In this document: in pieces, positions 16,556 to 24,366 of the stretch
How the letters are laid out: every line of letters begins with the position of its first letter
Position numbering within the stretch: the stretch's first letter is position 1
NCBI GenBank assembly: GCA_963825345.1
Contig: CAWGSQ010000002.1
Coordinates: 186,001-250,000 of the forward strand
Direction of reading: 5' to 3'
Length of the DNA stretch: 64,000 nt
Source: JACVRW01 sp963825345
GTDB taxonomy: Bacteria; Actinomycetota; Thermoleophilia; Solirubrobacterales; Thermoleophilaceae
The notes under the pieces: generated by a model
Seen by the model: only the letters and a program-made list of their open reading frames with translations
Database searches by the model: none
What the model was told of the DNA's origin: nothing
Made by a program: the position numbers and the translations under genes

Positions 16556-17309
16556 TCGCCAGGACCTCCTCCGCTAGCCGCCGGTAGGCGTAGGCCGCCT
16601 TACCGTTGGGGTCGTACTTGAGCACCGACATGCCCTTAACCGGGGCCTCGGCGAAACGAACGGTCTTGTTGATGCGGGACGCGAACACGCGGTCCCCGAA
16701 GTTCTCCTCGAGGATCTCGACCGCCTCCTTGGCGTGCACTGTGCGGTTGTCCACCAGGGTCGGCAGGATGCCCTCGATCTCGATGTCGGGATTGAGCTCC
16801 TCGCGCACCATAGACAGCGTGTTCTGGAGCTGGATCAGCCCGCGCATGGACAGATACTCGCATTGCACGGGGACGATCACCTTCTGCGAGGCCGTGAGCG
16901 CGTTGATCGTGAGCAGCCCGAGGCTCGGCGGGGTGTCGATGAAGATGTAGTCGTAGTCGTCACGGACGGGCTCGAGCGCCTTCTTCAGCGAGCGCTCGCG
17001 GCCGATCATCGTGGACATTGCGATCTCGGCGCCGGCCAGGTCGATCGAGGCGCAGGCCACGTCGACCTCGCGCTTCTTGATCACCTCGCGGATCGAGAGC
17101 TGATGCACAAGCACGTCGTACATCGACGACTCGAGCGAGTCCGGGTCGATGCCCTGGCTCATCGTGAGGTTGCCCTGGGGGTCGAGGTCGACGCAGAGCA
17201 CCCGGTGCCCGCGCTCGACGAACGCCGCCGCAAGATTGAGCGTCGTGGTGGTCTTCGCCACCCCACCCTTCTGGTTGGTGAACGCTATGACCTTCGCCTT
17301 GGGATCCAT
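16542..17309 (-). CDS. parA: Orphan ParA/Soj-type partition ATPase
   Basis: 255 residues from the ATG at 17309 (MDPKAKVIAF); frame upstream of it reads as non-coding. Deviant Walker A KGGVAKTTTTLNLA is near residues 15-28; VDLDPQGN (switch I), IFIDTPPSLG (Walker B) and PVQCEYLSMRG complete a Soj/ParA-type nucleoid-binding ATPase. No ParB gene follows. Instead the stop overlaps the ftsZ start by 14 bases, so the two products are translationally coupled. ParA proteins position cargo by oscillating or forming gradients on the nucleoid; MipZ- or PldP-like control of the division ring is the attractive inference. It diverges from the BagA-like gene across 52 bases. Confidence 0.9.
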   Translation of the reverse strand: MDPKAKVIAFTNQKGGVAKTTTTLNLAAAFVERGHRVLCVDLDPQGNLTMSQGIDPDSLESSMYDVLVHQLSIREVIKKREVDVACASIDLAGAEIAMSTMIGRERSLKKALEPVRDDYDYIFIDTPPSLGLLTINALTASQKVIVPVQCEYLSMRGLIQLQNTLSMVREELNPDIEIEGILPTLVDNRTVHAKEAVEILEENFGDRVFASRINKTVRFAEAPVKGMSVLKYDPNGKAAYAYRRLAEEVLANGKR

Positions 17310-17361
17310 TACGCAAGCCGTATTCGCACGGGTTGGGCGGAATCCTTCACCCTTGCGTCCG

Positions 17362-18261
17362 ATGTCTTCGCTACTGGACAAGCGGCTGGTCCTCGTGACC
17401 GGCAAGGGCGGCGCCGGGAAGACGACCGTCGCGGCCGCCCTTGGACTGATCGCCGCCCGGCGCGGCAAGCGCGTGGTGCTGTGCGAGGTGGCGGAGCAGA
17501 CGCGGCTCAGCGGCATGCTCGAAGGACTCCCGCACGAGGAGTTGCAGCTCGTGTCCGTCGATCCCGAGCGAGCCAAGCAGGAGTGGCTCCGCTACCAGCT
17601 CAAGTCGCGCACGCTCGCCGGGGTGCTTGGCGGGAGCGGTCTGTTCCAGTACCTCACCGCCGCGGCGCCGGGGCTGACCGAGCTCGTGACGATGGGCAAG
17701 ATCTGGGACCTCGCGCAGCTCGAGCCGCGCACCGGCGGTCCCGGATACGACCTCGCGATCGTCGATGCCCCGGCCACGGGCCACGGGCTCGCGATGCTGC
17801 GCGCGCCGAGCACGTACGCCACCATCGCCCGCGTCGGGCCGGTGGGCCGCCACGCCGAGCGGATCGACGCGTTCGTACGCGACGCCGCCCAAACGGGTGT
17901 GCTCACCGTCGCGCTTCCGGAGGAGATGCCGGTGAACGAGACCGTGGAGTTCGAGCGCGCCCTGCAGCGCGAGCTCGAGCTCTCGGTCGACACGATCGTG
18001 GTGAACGCGCTGCACCCGTCCCGCTTCAACAAGGACGACGTGCGCCGGCTCGAGGACGCGGCCAGCGACAGCAGGGTCGGGCGCGCGGCGATCGAGGCGG
18101 CCCTGTCCGAGCACCGGCGCGCGCGCGGCGAGCACGCGCAGGTCCGCCGGCTGAGGCGCGCCGCGAGCGCGCCGGTGATCACGCTCCCGCGGGTGTTCGA
18201 GCCGGAGCTTCGGCGCGAGCACGTGGAGCGGCTGTCCCTGGAGCTGGAGCGCCGGCTGTGA
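17362..18261 (+). CDS. ArsA/Get3-like ATPase, BagA-type (first of pair)
   Basis: 299 residues from the ATG at 17362. P-loop GKGGAGKTTVAAALG near residue 14, followed by IVDAPATGHGLAML and long Arg/Leu-rich helices. It is shorter than eukaryotic Get3 and lacks its zinc CxxC motif and the second half of ArsA. The pair with the next gene (GTGA overlap) matches mycobacterial Rv3679-Rv3680 (BagA/BagB), which form a hetero-ATPase linked to stress and redox tolerance. Function here is inferred from that pairing. Head-to-head with parA, another P-loop ATPase of the same superfamily. Confidence 0.82.
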   Translation: MSSLLDKRLVLVTGKGGAGKTTVAAALGLIAARRGKRVVLCEVAEQTRLSGMLEGLPHEELQLVSVDPERAKQEWLRYQLKSRTLAGVLGGSGLFQYLTAAAPGLTELVTMGKIWDLAQLEPRTGGPGYDLAIVDAPATGHGLAMLRAPSTYATIARVGPVGRHAERIDAFVRDAAQTGVLTVALPEEMPVNETVEFERALQRELELSVDTIVVNALHPSRFNKDDVRRLEDAASDSRVGRAAIEAALSEHRRARGEHAQVRRLRRAASAPVITLPRVFEPELRREHVERLSLELERRL

Positions 18262-19325
18262 TCGCCGACTGGCTCGAGCGCAAGGAGGTCTGCATCTGCG
18301 CCGGCTCCGGCGGCGTCGGCAAGACCACCACCTCGGCCGCCATCGCCCTCGGCATGGCCGCGCGCGGCAAGAAGGTGGCCGTGCTCACGATCGATCCCGC
18401 CAAGCGGCTCGCAAATTCCCTGGGTCTGCCGGAGCTGGGCAACGAGGAGCGCCTCGTGAAGGCCGACGTGGAGGGCGAGCTGTGGGCGATGATGCTCGAC
18501 CCGAAGCGCACCTTCGACGAGCTGGTGGAGTGGCACGCGCCCGACGAGCGCACGCGCGATGCCGTGCTCTCGAACCGGATCTATCAGGAGCTCTCGAACG
18601 CCGTGGCGGGCTCGCAGGAGTACATGGCCATGGAGAAGCTCCACGAGCTCCATCAGGAGGGCCGCTACGACCTCCTTGTGCTCGACACGCCACCCACGCG
18701 GAATGCGCTCGACTTCCTCGACGCGCCCAAGAAGCTGGCCGCATTCATCGACTCGCGCACGCTCCAGATGTTCACCACGCCCGGGATGCTCGGGCTGAAG
18801 GTGCTGGGGCGAGGGTCCGGCGTGGCTCTGTCCGTTCTGAAGCGGGCGACCGGCATCGACCTGCTCGAGGACCTGTCGACCTTCTTCTCGAGCTTCGGCG
18901 ACATGGCCGAGGGCTTCCGCGAGCGGGCGGAGGGCGTGAACGCGCTGCTGGCCGACAGCCGCAGCGCCTTCGTGCTCGTCACATCCCCGCGCGCCGACGC
19001 CATGGAGGAGGCGGGCTGGTTTCACCACCGCCTGCTCGATGCCGGACTTCCTTTCGCCGGCGTGGTGGCGAACCGCGTGCACCCGCCGGCGCCGAGGGGG
19101 AACCCCGCTCCAGAGCTCGAGCGGCTGCTCGGCGACGACGCGCTAGCCGCCAAGGTGGCGCGCACGTTCGAGGAGCAGCGCCGCCTGGCCGCGCAGGACC
19201 GCAGGAACCTCGCGGATCTGCGCCGCCGGCTCGGCCGCAAGCCGATGATCGAGGTGCCGCACCTCGACGACGACGTGCACGACCTCGACGGCCTGCAAAG
19301 AATGGACGAGTACCTGTTCGGGTAG
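18258..19325 (+). CDS. ArsA/Get3-like ATPase, BagB-type (second of pair)
   Basis: 355 residues; starts at the GTG overlapping the previous stop (GTGA), giving MIADWLERKEVCIC. P-loop GSGGVGKTTTSAAIALG, then LTIDPAKRLANSLGL (switch I of ArsA ATPases), LLVLDTPPTRNALDFLDAP (Walker B/switch II) and FFSSFGDMAEGF. A frame open far upstream across the previous gene was ignored. The tight coupling and two distinct active sites argue for a heterodimer with the previous product. A C-terminal acidic helix ends in DEYLFG. Confidence 0.85.
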   Translation: MIADWLERKEVCICAGSGGVGKTTTSAAIALGMAARGKKVAVLTIDPAKRLANSLGLPELGNEERLVKADVEGELWAMMLDPKRTFDELVEWHAPDERTRDAVLSNRIYQELSNAVAGSQEYMAMEKLHELHQEGRYDLLVLDTPPTRNALDFLDAPKKLAAFIDSRTLQMFTTPGMLGLKVLGRGSGVALSVLKRATGIDLLEDLSTFFSSFGDMAEGFRERAEGVNALLADSRSAFVLVTSPRADAMEEAGWFHHRLLDAGLPFAGVVANRVHPPAPRGNPAPELERLLGDDALAAKVARTFEEQRRLAAQDRRNLADLRRRLGRKPMIEVPHLDDDVHDLDGLQRMDEYLFG

Positions 19326-19334
19326 ACGGTCGTC

Positions 19335-19904
19335 GTGGCCGATCGCCCGATCCCGGAGGACCTCCGCGTCATCTGCGCCGAGATGGGAGGCCACGATCTG
19401 CTCGGCGGCAACCTGCGGATCTATCCGCTCGAGGCAGACGATCCGGACACGCTGACGGTCGCTAACGCGGCCGACCGCCTGCGCTCATGGGACTGGCCGG
19501 TACCCGAAGAGCTGGTCGTGTTCGGCGACGACGGCCAGGGTGACTCGTTCGGGCTGTGGGTTCCGCGCGACGGCGGCGCCCGGCCTGTGGTCGTACAGAT
19601 CGGGGCTGTGTTCGAGGACGCGTGCATGGCCGTGGTGGCCCAGGACCTCGAGTGCTTCCTGCGCGCCTGGGGCGCCTACTACGGCCTGTTGCTCGGCGAG
19701 CCCGCGCAGGTCGAGGAGCTGATCACCGAGCTCGAGATTCCGGAGGAGCTCAGGTCCCTGGACGAGAACGGCAGCGAGGACGAGTTCTACGCCGTGCTCG
19801 CCTGGGCGTGCCCGGGATTGCCCGATCCAAGACCGGACCTCTACGAGCGCGGCCTGACCGCGGACCAGGTGAACGAGTTCGCGCGGCGGTTAGACCGGCG
19901 CTGA
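19335..19904 (+). CDS. SMI1/KNR4 (SUKH) family protein
   Basis: 189 residues from GTG at 19335, 9 bases after the BagB-like gene. The order (short N-terminal helix, WPVPEELVVFGDDGQGDSFG, RPVVVQIG, then a helical C-terminus) fits the SUKH/SMI1-KNR4 fold, in which the loop before the FGDDG strand binds a partner. Such proteins are often immunity proteins in contact-dependent systems, but here no toxin gene is near and it travels with the ATPase pair, so a housekeeping partner role is as likely. The 3' end overlaps the convergent gene by 15 bases. Confidence 0.7.
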   Translation: MADRPIPEDLRVICAEMGGHDLLGGNLRIYPLEADDPDTLTVANAADRLRSWDWPVPEELVVFGDDGQGDSFGLWVPRDGGARPVVVQIGAVFEDACMAVVAQDLECFLRAWGAYYGLLLGEPAQVEELITELEIPEELRSLDENGSEDEFYAVLAWACPGLPDPRPDLYERGLTADQVNEFARRLDRR

Positions 19905-21383
19905 GAAGTCCTCGGGGTCGTCCCAGCCCCAGTCGGCCGAGTGGGTCACGCCGTCGAGCTCGTGCTGCACGGGCTCGGGCGCGACGGTCACGGCCTCCAT
20001 CTCAGCCGTGTCGGGCTCCACATCCACCTCGGCCTCGTAGTCGGGCGCCGGTTCGTACTCGGGGTCCGGATCGAAGTCGAGGTAGGCCTCCGGCGCTGCG
20101 CGTTCGAAGCGCGGCTCCTTGCGCAGGTCGCGGGCCTCGATCTCGTGAAGGTCGCTCTCCTGCGCGTCGCTCTCCATGAACGGCTCCGAACCGGACTCCA
20201 CCAGGATGTCGTCGGCCACGCCCTTGAGATCGGAGTCCAGGTAGCCGCAGAGCACGTCGCGCAGCAGCGCACGCAGGTGGTCCTCGGCCTCGTCCACGAG
20301 CTCCCGCGGCGACTCCGCGTCGGGGCGCACGCCGGTGGCGCCCCCCATCACGAAGCGCTCCAGGGCCAGGGCTGCCTCGAGGCGATGCTGAACGTCGCGT
20401 CGTGCACCTTCCTCGGCGCACAGCGCGGCAAGCCGCAGCGCCATGCTGGCCTGGCCGGCCGCCGTGGTGGCGTCCAGCAGGGCGCGCAGGGCGAGCAGGT
20501 AGTCGGACAGCGCCTGCGCCTCCAGTGCGCGCTCGCACCCCAGCTCGAAGCGGTCGAGCGCCCACGCGACCGTCTCGGGCGGGCGAGCGCCCTCGATGGC
20601 CGCAAAGAACTCGCGGAAGGCCTGCTCCTCGCCCGTGCCGAGCAGCCAGCCCGGCGCGCGCGGCGGGGCGCCGGAGCCGATCGACACCGGCTGCCAGCGG
20701 CCCTGATCGGTCTGGCGCCAGCCCGGTGTTCCGAGCGCCACGCCCCCGGGGGTCCACAGTCGCATCGCCGTGATCACCGCGGCGAAGCGCTGGGCGGCCT
20801 CCTCAGTGGGAATCGGCTCGTCGGCAGGAGTGTCGCGCTCGATCACGCACAGGAGCTCGGACCGCTCGTGGGGCCCTTCGAAGCGGTCCCCGCGCACCAT
20901 CGAGAGACCGTCGCCGAGCTCGAGCCGGTCGATCTCCATCCACGCGCCGCGCAGCGGCGCGACCACGCGTGCGCGCACGGCATCGCGGTAGAGGGTGACC
21001 TCGACCTCGCCATACACGCGCTCGAAGCGCTCCTCTGGAAATCCGAAGCTGGTGGCGTCCTCGTAGAGCCGCTCGAGCATCGCCTGAAGCGCAGGCTCGG
21101 CCTGCTCGCCGCGCAGCCCATTCACCCGCAGCCATGCGGAGGCGCCCGCCCCCAGCTCATGGCATGCCTGCGCACACGCGGGGAGCTCGCGCAGGCGCGC
21201 CCAGCGCTCCGACAGGAACGCGCCGGTGCGCGGCTCGTACCGGTAGAGGGCGGGGCCGCGGCCTCCACCTTCGTCCACCACGTCGAACTCGACCTCGGCT
21301 CCGGCCTTCTGATCGTCTGTGAGAAGCGCGGCGGCCTCCAGCGCGAAGTTCCGCAGCGCGTCGTGGAGAGCACGGTTACGCAT
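19890..21383 (-). CDS. Large hypothetical protein with acidic tail, 497 residues
   Basis: No recognised domain. Residues 1-170 are mixed alpha/beta with an Arg-rich GTP-like absence of motifs: no P-loop or metal site is visible. The middle (about 190-360) is helical, with LDRFELGCERALEAQALSDYLLALRALLDATT suggesting repeats or a dimerising bundle. The last 110 residues are very acidic and low-complexity (DFDPDPEYEPAPDYEAEVD), probably disordered. No signal peptide or membrane segment. Solirubrobacterial genomes carry many such large lineage-specific proteins; function unknown. Confidence 0.7.
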   Translation of the reverse strand: MRNRALHDALRNFALEAAALLTDDQKAGAEVEFDVVDEGGGRGPALYRYEPRTGAFLSERWARLRELPACAQACHELGAGASAWLRVNGLRGEQAEPALQAMLERLYEDATSFGFPEERFERVYGEVEVTLYRDAVRARVVAPLRGAWMEIDRLELGDGLSMVRGDRFEGPHERSELLCVIERDTPADEPIPTEEAAQRFAAVITAMRLWTPGGVALGTPGWRQTDQGRWQPVSIGSGAPPRAPGWLLGTGEEQAFREFFAAIEGARPPETVAWALDRFELGCERALEAQALSDYLLALRALLDATTAAGQASMALRLAALCAEEGARRDVQHRLEAALALERFVMGGATGVRPDAESPRELVDEAEDHLRALLRDVLCGYLDSDLKGVADDILVESGSEPFMESDAQESDLHEIEARDLRKEPRFERAAPEAYLDFDPDPEYEPAPDYEAEVDVEPDTAEMEAVTVAPEPVQHELDGVTHSADWGWDDPEDFSAPV

Positions 21384-21444
21384 GCAGCGCGATTTCGGCG
21401 CGGCACGGGAGTGTCCTGCCGAGCGGGCTGTTGCCGAAGGCGGA

Positions 21445-21801
21445 CTAGGCGGCGACGGGCTCGCGCCCGGACGCCGGTGTGACCGCGCAATCGTCCACGC
21501 CGAGCCACTCGCGCCCGTAGCGGCGCATGTCCTCGATCAGCGGCACGATCGCCATGCCCTTCGGCGTGAGCGAGTACTCCACGCGCGGGGGCACCTCGGG
21601 AAAGGTGTGGCGCTCGACGATGCCCTGCTCCTCGAGGGCACGGAGGCGAAGCGAGAGGGTCCTCGGACTGATGCCGGCGAGAGAGCGCTCGAGCTCACAG
21701 AAGCGGCTGCGGCCGTCAGCGAGGTCGCGGATCACGAGGATCGTCCACTTGCCACAGATGATGTCCGCGGTGGCGCAGACGGGGCACGTGGGATCTGCCA
21801 T
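21445..21801 (-). CDS. HxlR-family winged-helix transcriptional regulator
   Basis: 118 residues. Features of HxlR: CPVCATADIICGKWTILVIRDL with the single redox-type Cys near the N-terminus (three Cys at 6, 9 and 16 here), then the winged helix GISPRTLSLRLRALEEQGIVER and YSLTPKGMAIVPLI. HxlR regulators usually bind short palindromes and sense electrophiles or formaldehyde. A perfect palindrome ACTTCAG-GAA-CTGAAGT lies 20 bases upstream of the start and probably mediates autoregulation. No obvious target enzyme is adjacent; the AIM24 gene upstream is on the same strand. Confidence 0.88.
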   Translation of the reverse strand: MADPTCPVCATADIICGKWTILVIRDLADGRSRFCELERSLAGISPRTLSLRLRALEEQGIVERHTFPEVPPRVEYSLTPKGMAIVPLIEDMRRYGREWLGVDDCAVTPASGREPVAA

Positions 21802-21821
21802 AAAGGCGAGTCTATCGCAAG

Positions 21822-21838
21822 ACTTCAGGAACTGAAGT
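21822..21838. promoter_or_regulatory. Palindromic operator upstream of the HxlR gene
   Basis: ACTTCAG (21822-21828), spacer GAA, CTGAAGT (21832-21838): a perfect 7-bp inverted repeat 20 bases ahead of the HxlR start, in the short gap before the AIM24 gene. Its size and place suit a winged-helix dimer operator for autorepression. Confidence 0.65.
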
Positions 21839-21892
21839 AATGCGGCCGGCGGCTCGCGGGCAGCGCGCCGCCGGCCCTTTCCTCCCTCAGGA

Positions 21893-22606
21893 TCAGCCGC
21901 CGAGCTGGCTCAGCAGGCCCCCGCCCCCGGGGCTGCCCCCGGCCTGGGCGGCCTGCACGCGGCCCTCGCTCGGCTGGACGAGCACCCAGCCCTGGCCGGC
22001 GAACGACATCTGCACGGACTCGCCGGAGCCCTTGCCGATGAAGTTCTTCAGCTTGATGTCGGTCTTGATGCCGGTCTGCACGCTCGAGGCCCAGGTGATC
22101 GCGGCCTGCGGGTCGGCGAACGTCGGCGCCTCGCCGGTGTTGAGGAGCACGGGCGGGCCGTCCGAGACGATCGCCACCCAGCCGGTGCCGTTCAGCGCGG
22201 TGTTGAAGAGCCCGCCTCCCATCATGCCGGACACGCCCTCCACGCGCTTGATGTCCCAGTCGATGCCGGCATCGAAAGCGAGCAGGTTCGTGCCGTTCAC
22301 CGTGATGGCGTCGTTCTCGAGGTAGATGAGGTGGATCTCCTGCGCGGTGTCGGCCAGAAACACCTCTCCGGTCCCGGACATCTTCATCAGGGTGATGCCC
22401 TCGCCGGTCATGGCCTTCTTGACCATGCGGCCGAGGCCACCCGAGCCCGCATGCTCGAACGAGACGTCGCCCTGGTAGGCGACCATCGCTCCAGCTCTGG
22501 CCTGGATCGTGATGTCTCTGAGGCTGACCTTCAGCAGTTTTGAGTTCTGAAGTGCGAACGGCTTGTCGGACTGCGTTTCCTGAAACTCGCCAAGGGTGCT
22601 CTGCAC
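21893..22606 (-). CDS. AIM24/TIGR00266 family protein
   Basis: 237 residues from a GTG at 22606, chosen because GGAGG lies 4 bases upstream and a longer frame to 22678 has no site. The sequence is almost wholly beta-strand with Gly turns: AGAMVAYQGDVSFEHAGSG, GEVFLADTAQEIHLIYLEND, LLAFDAGIDWDIKRV and GQGWVLVQPSEG at the end, matching the AIM24/DUF124 family. The family is widespread in actinobacteria, related to yeast Aim24, and its molecular role is unknown. A Gly-rich tail (GGSPGGGGLLSQLGG) closes the protein. It diverges from the S55-like gene. Confidence 0.82.
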   Translation of the reverse strand: MQSTLGEFQETQSDKPFALQNSKLLKVSLRDITIQARAGAMVAYQGDVSFEHAGSGGLGRMVKKAMTGEGITLMKMSGTGEVFLADTAQEIHLIYLENDAITVNGTNLLAFDAGIDWDIKRVEGVSGMMGGGLFNTALNGTGWVAIVSDGPPVLLNTGEAPTFADPQAAITWASSVQTGIKTDIKLKNFIGKGSGESVQMSFAGQGWVLVQPSEGRVQAAQAGGSPGGGGLLSQLGG

Positions 22607-22701
22607 CTGGCCTCCTTCAATTTTCGTCGTCGGAATCTCGGACACTCTCGGGCAGGTCAGGTGGTGCGTCAAGGGCAACCTGTCGAGTACTCTGGATTCT
22701 C

Positions 22702-24366
22702 TTGTTCCGCCGACTGCTTCTTTCCGTGGCCGCGCTGCTCGTGGTCGTGCCGTCGGCGCGCGCGGCTGATCCGATCATGCCGCTGTCCGAGGTCCGCCAG
22801 GGGATGCACTGCACCGGGCTGTCGGTGATCAGGGGCACGACGATCTCGTCCTTCGACGTGGAGATCCTCGACGTGATCGCCCCGGAGGCCGGGCTGAGCG
22901 GCCCGCGCATCCTCATCAAGGTGTCGGGCCCAGCCGTCGACGAGACCGGGATCGGACCCGGATTCTCCGGCTCCCCGGTGATCTGCGACGGCCGCAACGC
23001 CGGGGCCATCTCCGAGGGGCTCGGCGAGTACGGCAACCACGTGGCGCTCGCCACGCCGATCGAGGGCATGCTCGAGGACCGCCCCACGGCGCCGGCAAGC
23101 GCGCGCCGCGATCCCGCGCTGTTGCGCGCGGCACGCCCGCTCCAGACACCGCTCACGGTGTCCGGGCTCACCGGCCCGGCGAGGACGATCGTGGAGCGCG
23201 CGGCCAGGCGGGCGAAGCGCCCGCTGCTGGTGGCCCCCGCCGGCCCAGTCGGGGGCTACGCACCCGTCGACATGCGCCCCGGCGCCGCCCTGTCAGCCGC
23301 CATCTCCACAGGTGACCTCGGCCTCGGCGCCGTGGGAACCGTGACCTACCGGGACGGCGACGACATCTGGGCTTTCGGCCATCCGTTCGAGGGGCTCGGG
23401 CGGCGCGCGTTGTTTCTGACCGACGCCTACATCTACACGGTGATCCAGAACCCGGTGGGCGTGCCGGAGCTCGGGGCAATGACCTACAAGCTGGCCTCGA
23501 GCGACGGGCACGTGCTCGGTTCGATCACGAGTGACACCGTCGAAGCCATCGCGGGCAAGGTCGGCTCGGACCCGCCCTCGTTCCCGCTGCACATCGACGC
23601 ACGCAACCGCGCCGGCGAGCGCGTGACGCTCGACTCGCTGCTCTCCGACGAGCGCGATCTCGGCTACGGCGCCGGCCTCTCGTTCGTGGCTCCGCTCGGC
23701 GTGACCCAGGCGATCGGGCGGCTGATGAGGGACTTCGGCCCGGTCACCTTCCGCATGTGCGCGCGCTTCCGCGTGCGCGAGCTGCGCAGCCCGATGGGCT
23801 TCTGCAACACGTACTTCTCGGTGGACGACGCCGTGACCCACCTCTCGGATGCCGGGGCGATGATCGACTTCTTCGACCTCGCGCCGATGCACGTGCAGCG
23901 CACGGCAATCAGCGTCCGCGCGCGAACCGGCGTCAAGCAGGACGTGCTGATCGGCGCTCGCGGGCCGCGGCGCGTGCGCCGGGGTCAGCGCATCCGGGTG
24001 CGGCTCACGGTGCAACGGCGCCGCGGCGCCCGGCGCCACCTCACCGTGCCGGTGCGCGTGCCGCACTCGCTCCGGCCCGGCGTGCACCGGCTCACGTTCA
24101 CGGGCAGCGGCGGCGGCTTCTCCGACGACGCCCTCGTCGAGGAGCTGATCGCGATGCTCGAGGGCGAGCTGAGCGGAGGCGGCGGCTCGTCAGAGCCGCG
24201 CACCGTGCGTCAGCTCGCGCGGCGGATCAAGCTCTTCCGGCGAGCGGTGGGCATCCAGGCGAAGTTCAAGGACCGCCGCCCGCAGCTCGTCCATCGCTCG
24301 AGCGACGTGAGCTTCGAGGGACGGGCCAGGATGACGCTGCGCGTTAAGCGCCGGGCACGCCGGTAG
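22702..24366 (+). CDS. SpoIVB-type (S55) peptidase-domain protein, secreted
   Basis: The frame is open upstream to 22540; TTG at 22702 is the most sensible start because it gives a clean signal peptide (MFRRLLLSVAALLVVVPSARA). About 554 residues. The mature start PLSEVRQGMHCTGLSVIRG, FDVEILDV and GPGFSGSPVICDGRNAGAISEG (Ser at 89/91) correspond to the C-terminal half of the SpoIVB S55 domain, and LGAVGTVTYRDGDDIWAFGHPFEG (His227) to its N-terminal half. The order is therefore swapped relative to SpoIVB, where the His comes before the Ser. The C-terminal third is Arg-rich and likely surface-bound. There is no PDZ domain. The 3' end overlaps pilT by 23 bases. Confidence 0.72.
   Translation: MFRRLLLSVAALLVVVPSARAADPIMPLSEVRQGMHCTGLSVIRGTTISSFDVEILDVIAPEAGLSGPRILIKVSGPAVDETGIGPGFSGSPVICDGRNAGAISEGLGEYGNHVALATPIEGMLEDRPTAPASARRDPALLRAARPLQTPLTVSGLTGPARTIVERAARRAKRPLLVAPAGPVGGYAPVDMRPGAALSAAISTGDLGLGAVGTVTYRDGDDIWAFGHPFEGLGRRALFLTDAYIYTVIQNPVGVPELGAMTYKLASSDGHVLGSITSDTVEAIAGKVGSDPPSFPLHIDARNRAGERVTLDSLLSDERDLGYGAGLSFVAPLGVTQAIGRLMRDFGPVTFRMCARFRVRELRSPMGFCNTYFSVDDAVTHLSDAGAMIDFFDLAPMHVQRTAISVRARTGVKQDVLIGARGPRRVRRGQRIRVRLTVQRRRGARRHLTVPVRVPHSLRPGVHRLTFTGSGGGFSDDALVEELIAMLEGELSGGGGSSEPRTVRQLARRIKLFRRAVGIQAKFKDRRPQLVHRSSDVSFEGRARMTLRVKRRARR

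Noticed and set aside
17310..17576. N-terminal extension of ParA
   Set aside because: Ser/Arg-rich non-coding type antisense to the BagA-like gene; ATG at 17309 gives the standard ParA start.
16734..18257. A 508-residue N-terminal extension of the second ArsA-like ATPase
   Set aside because: It runs antisense to parA and through the first ATPase; the GTG overlapping the previous stop gives the normal protein.
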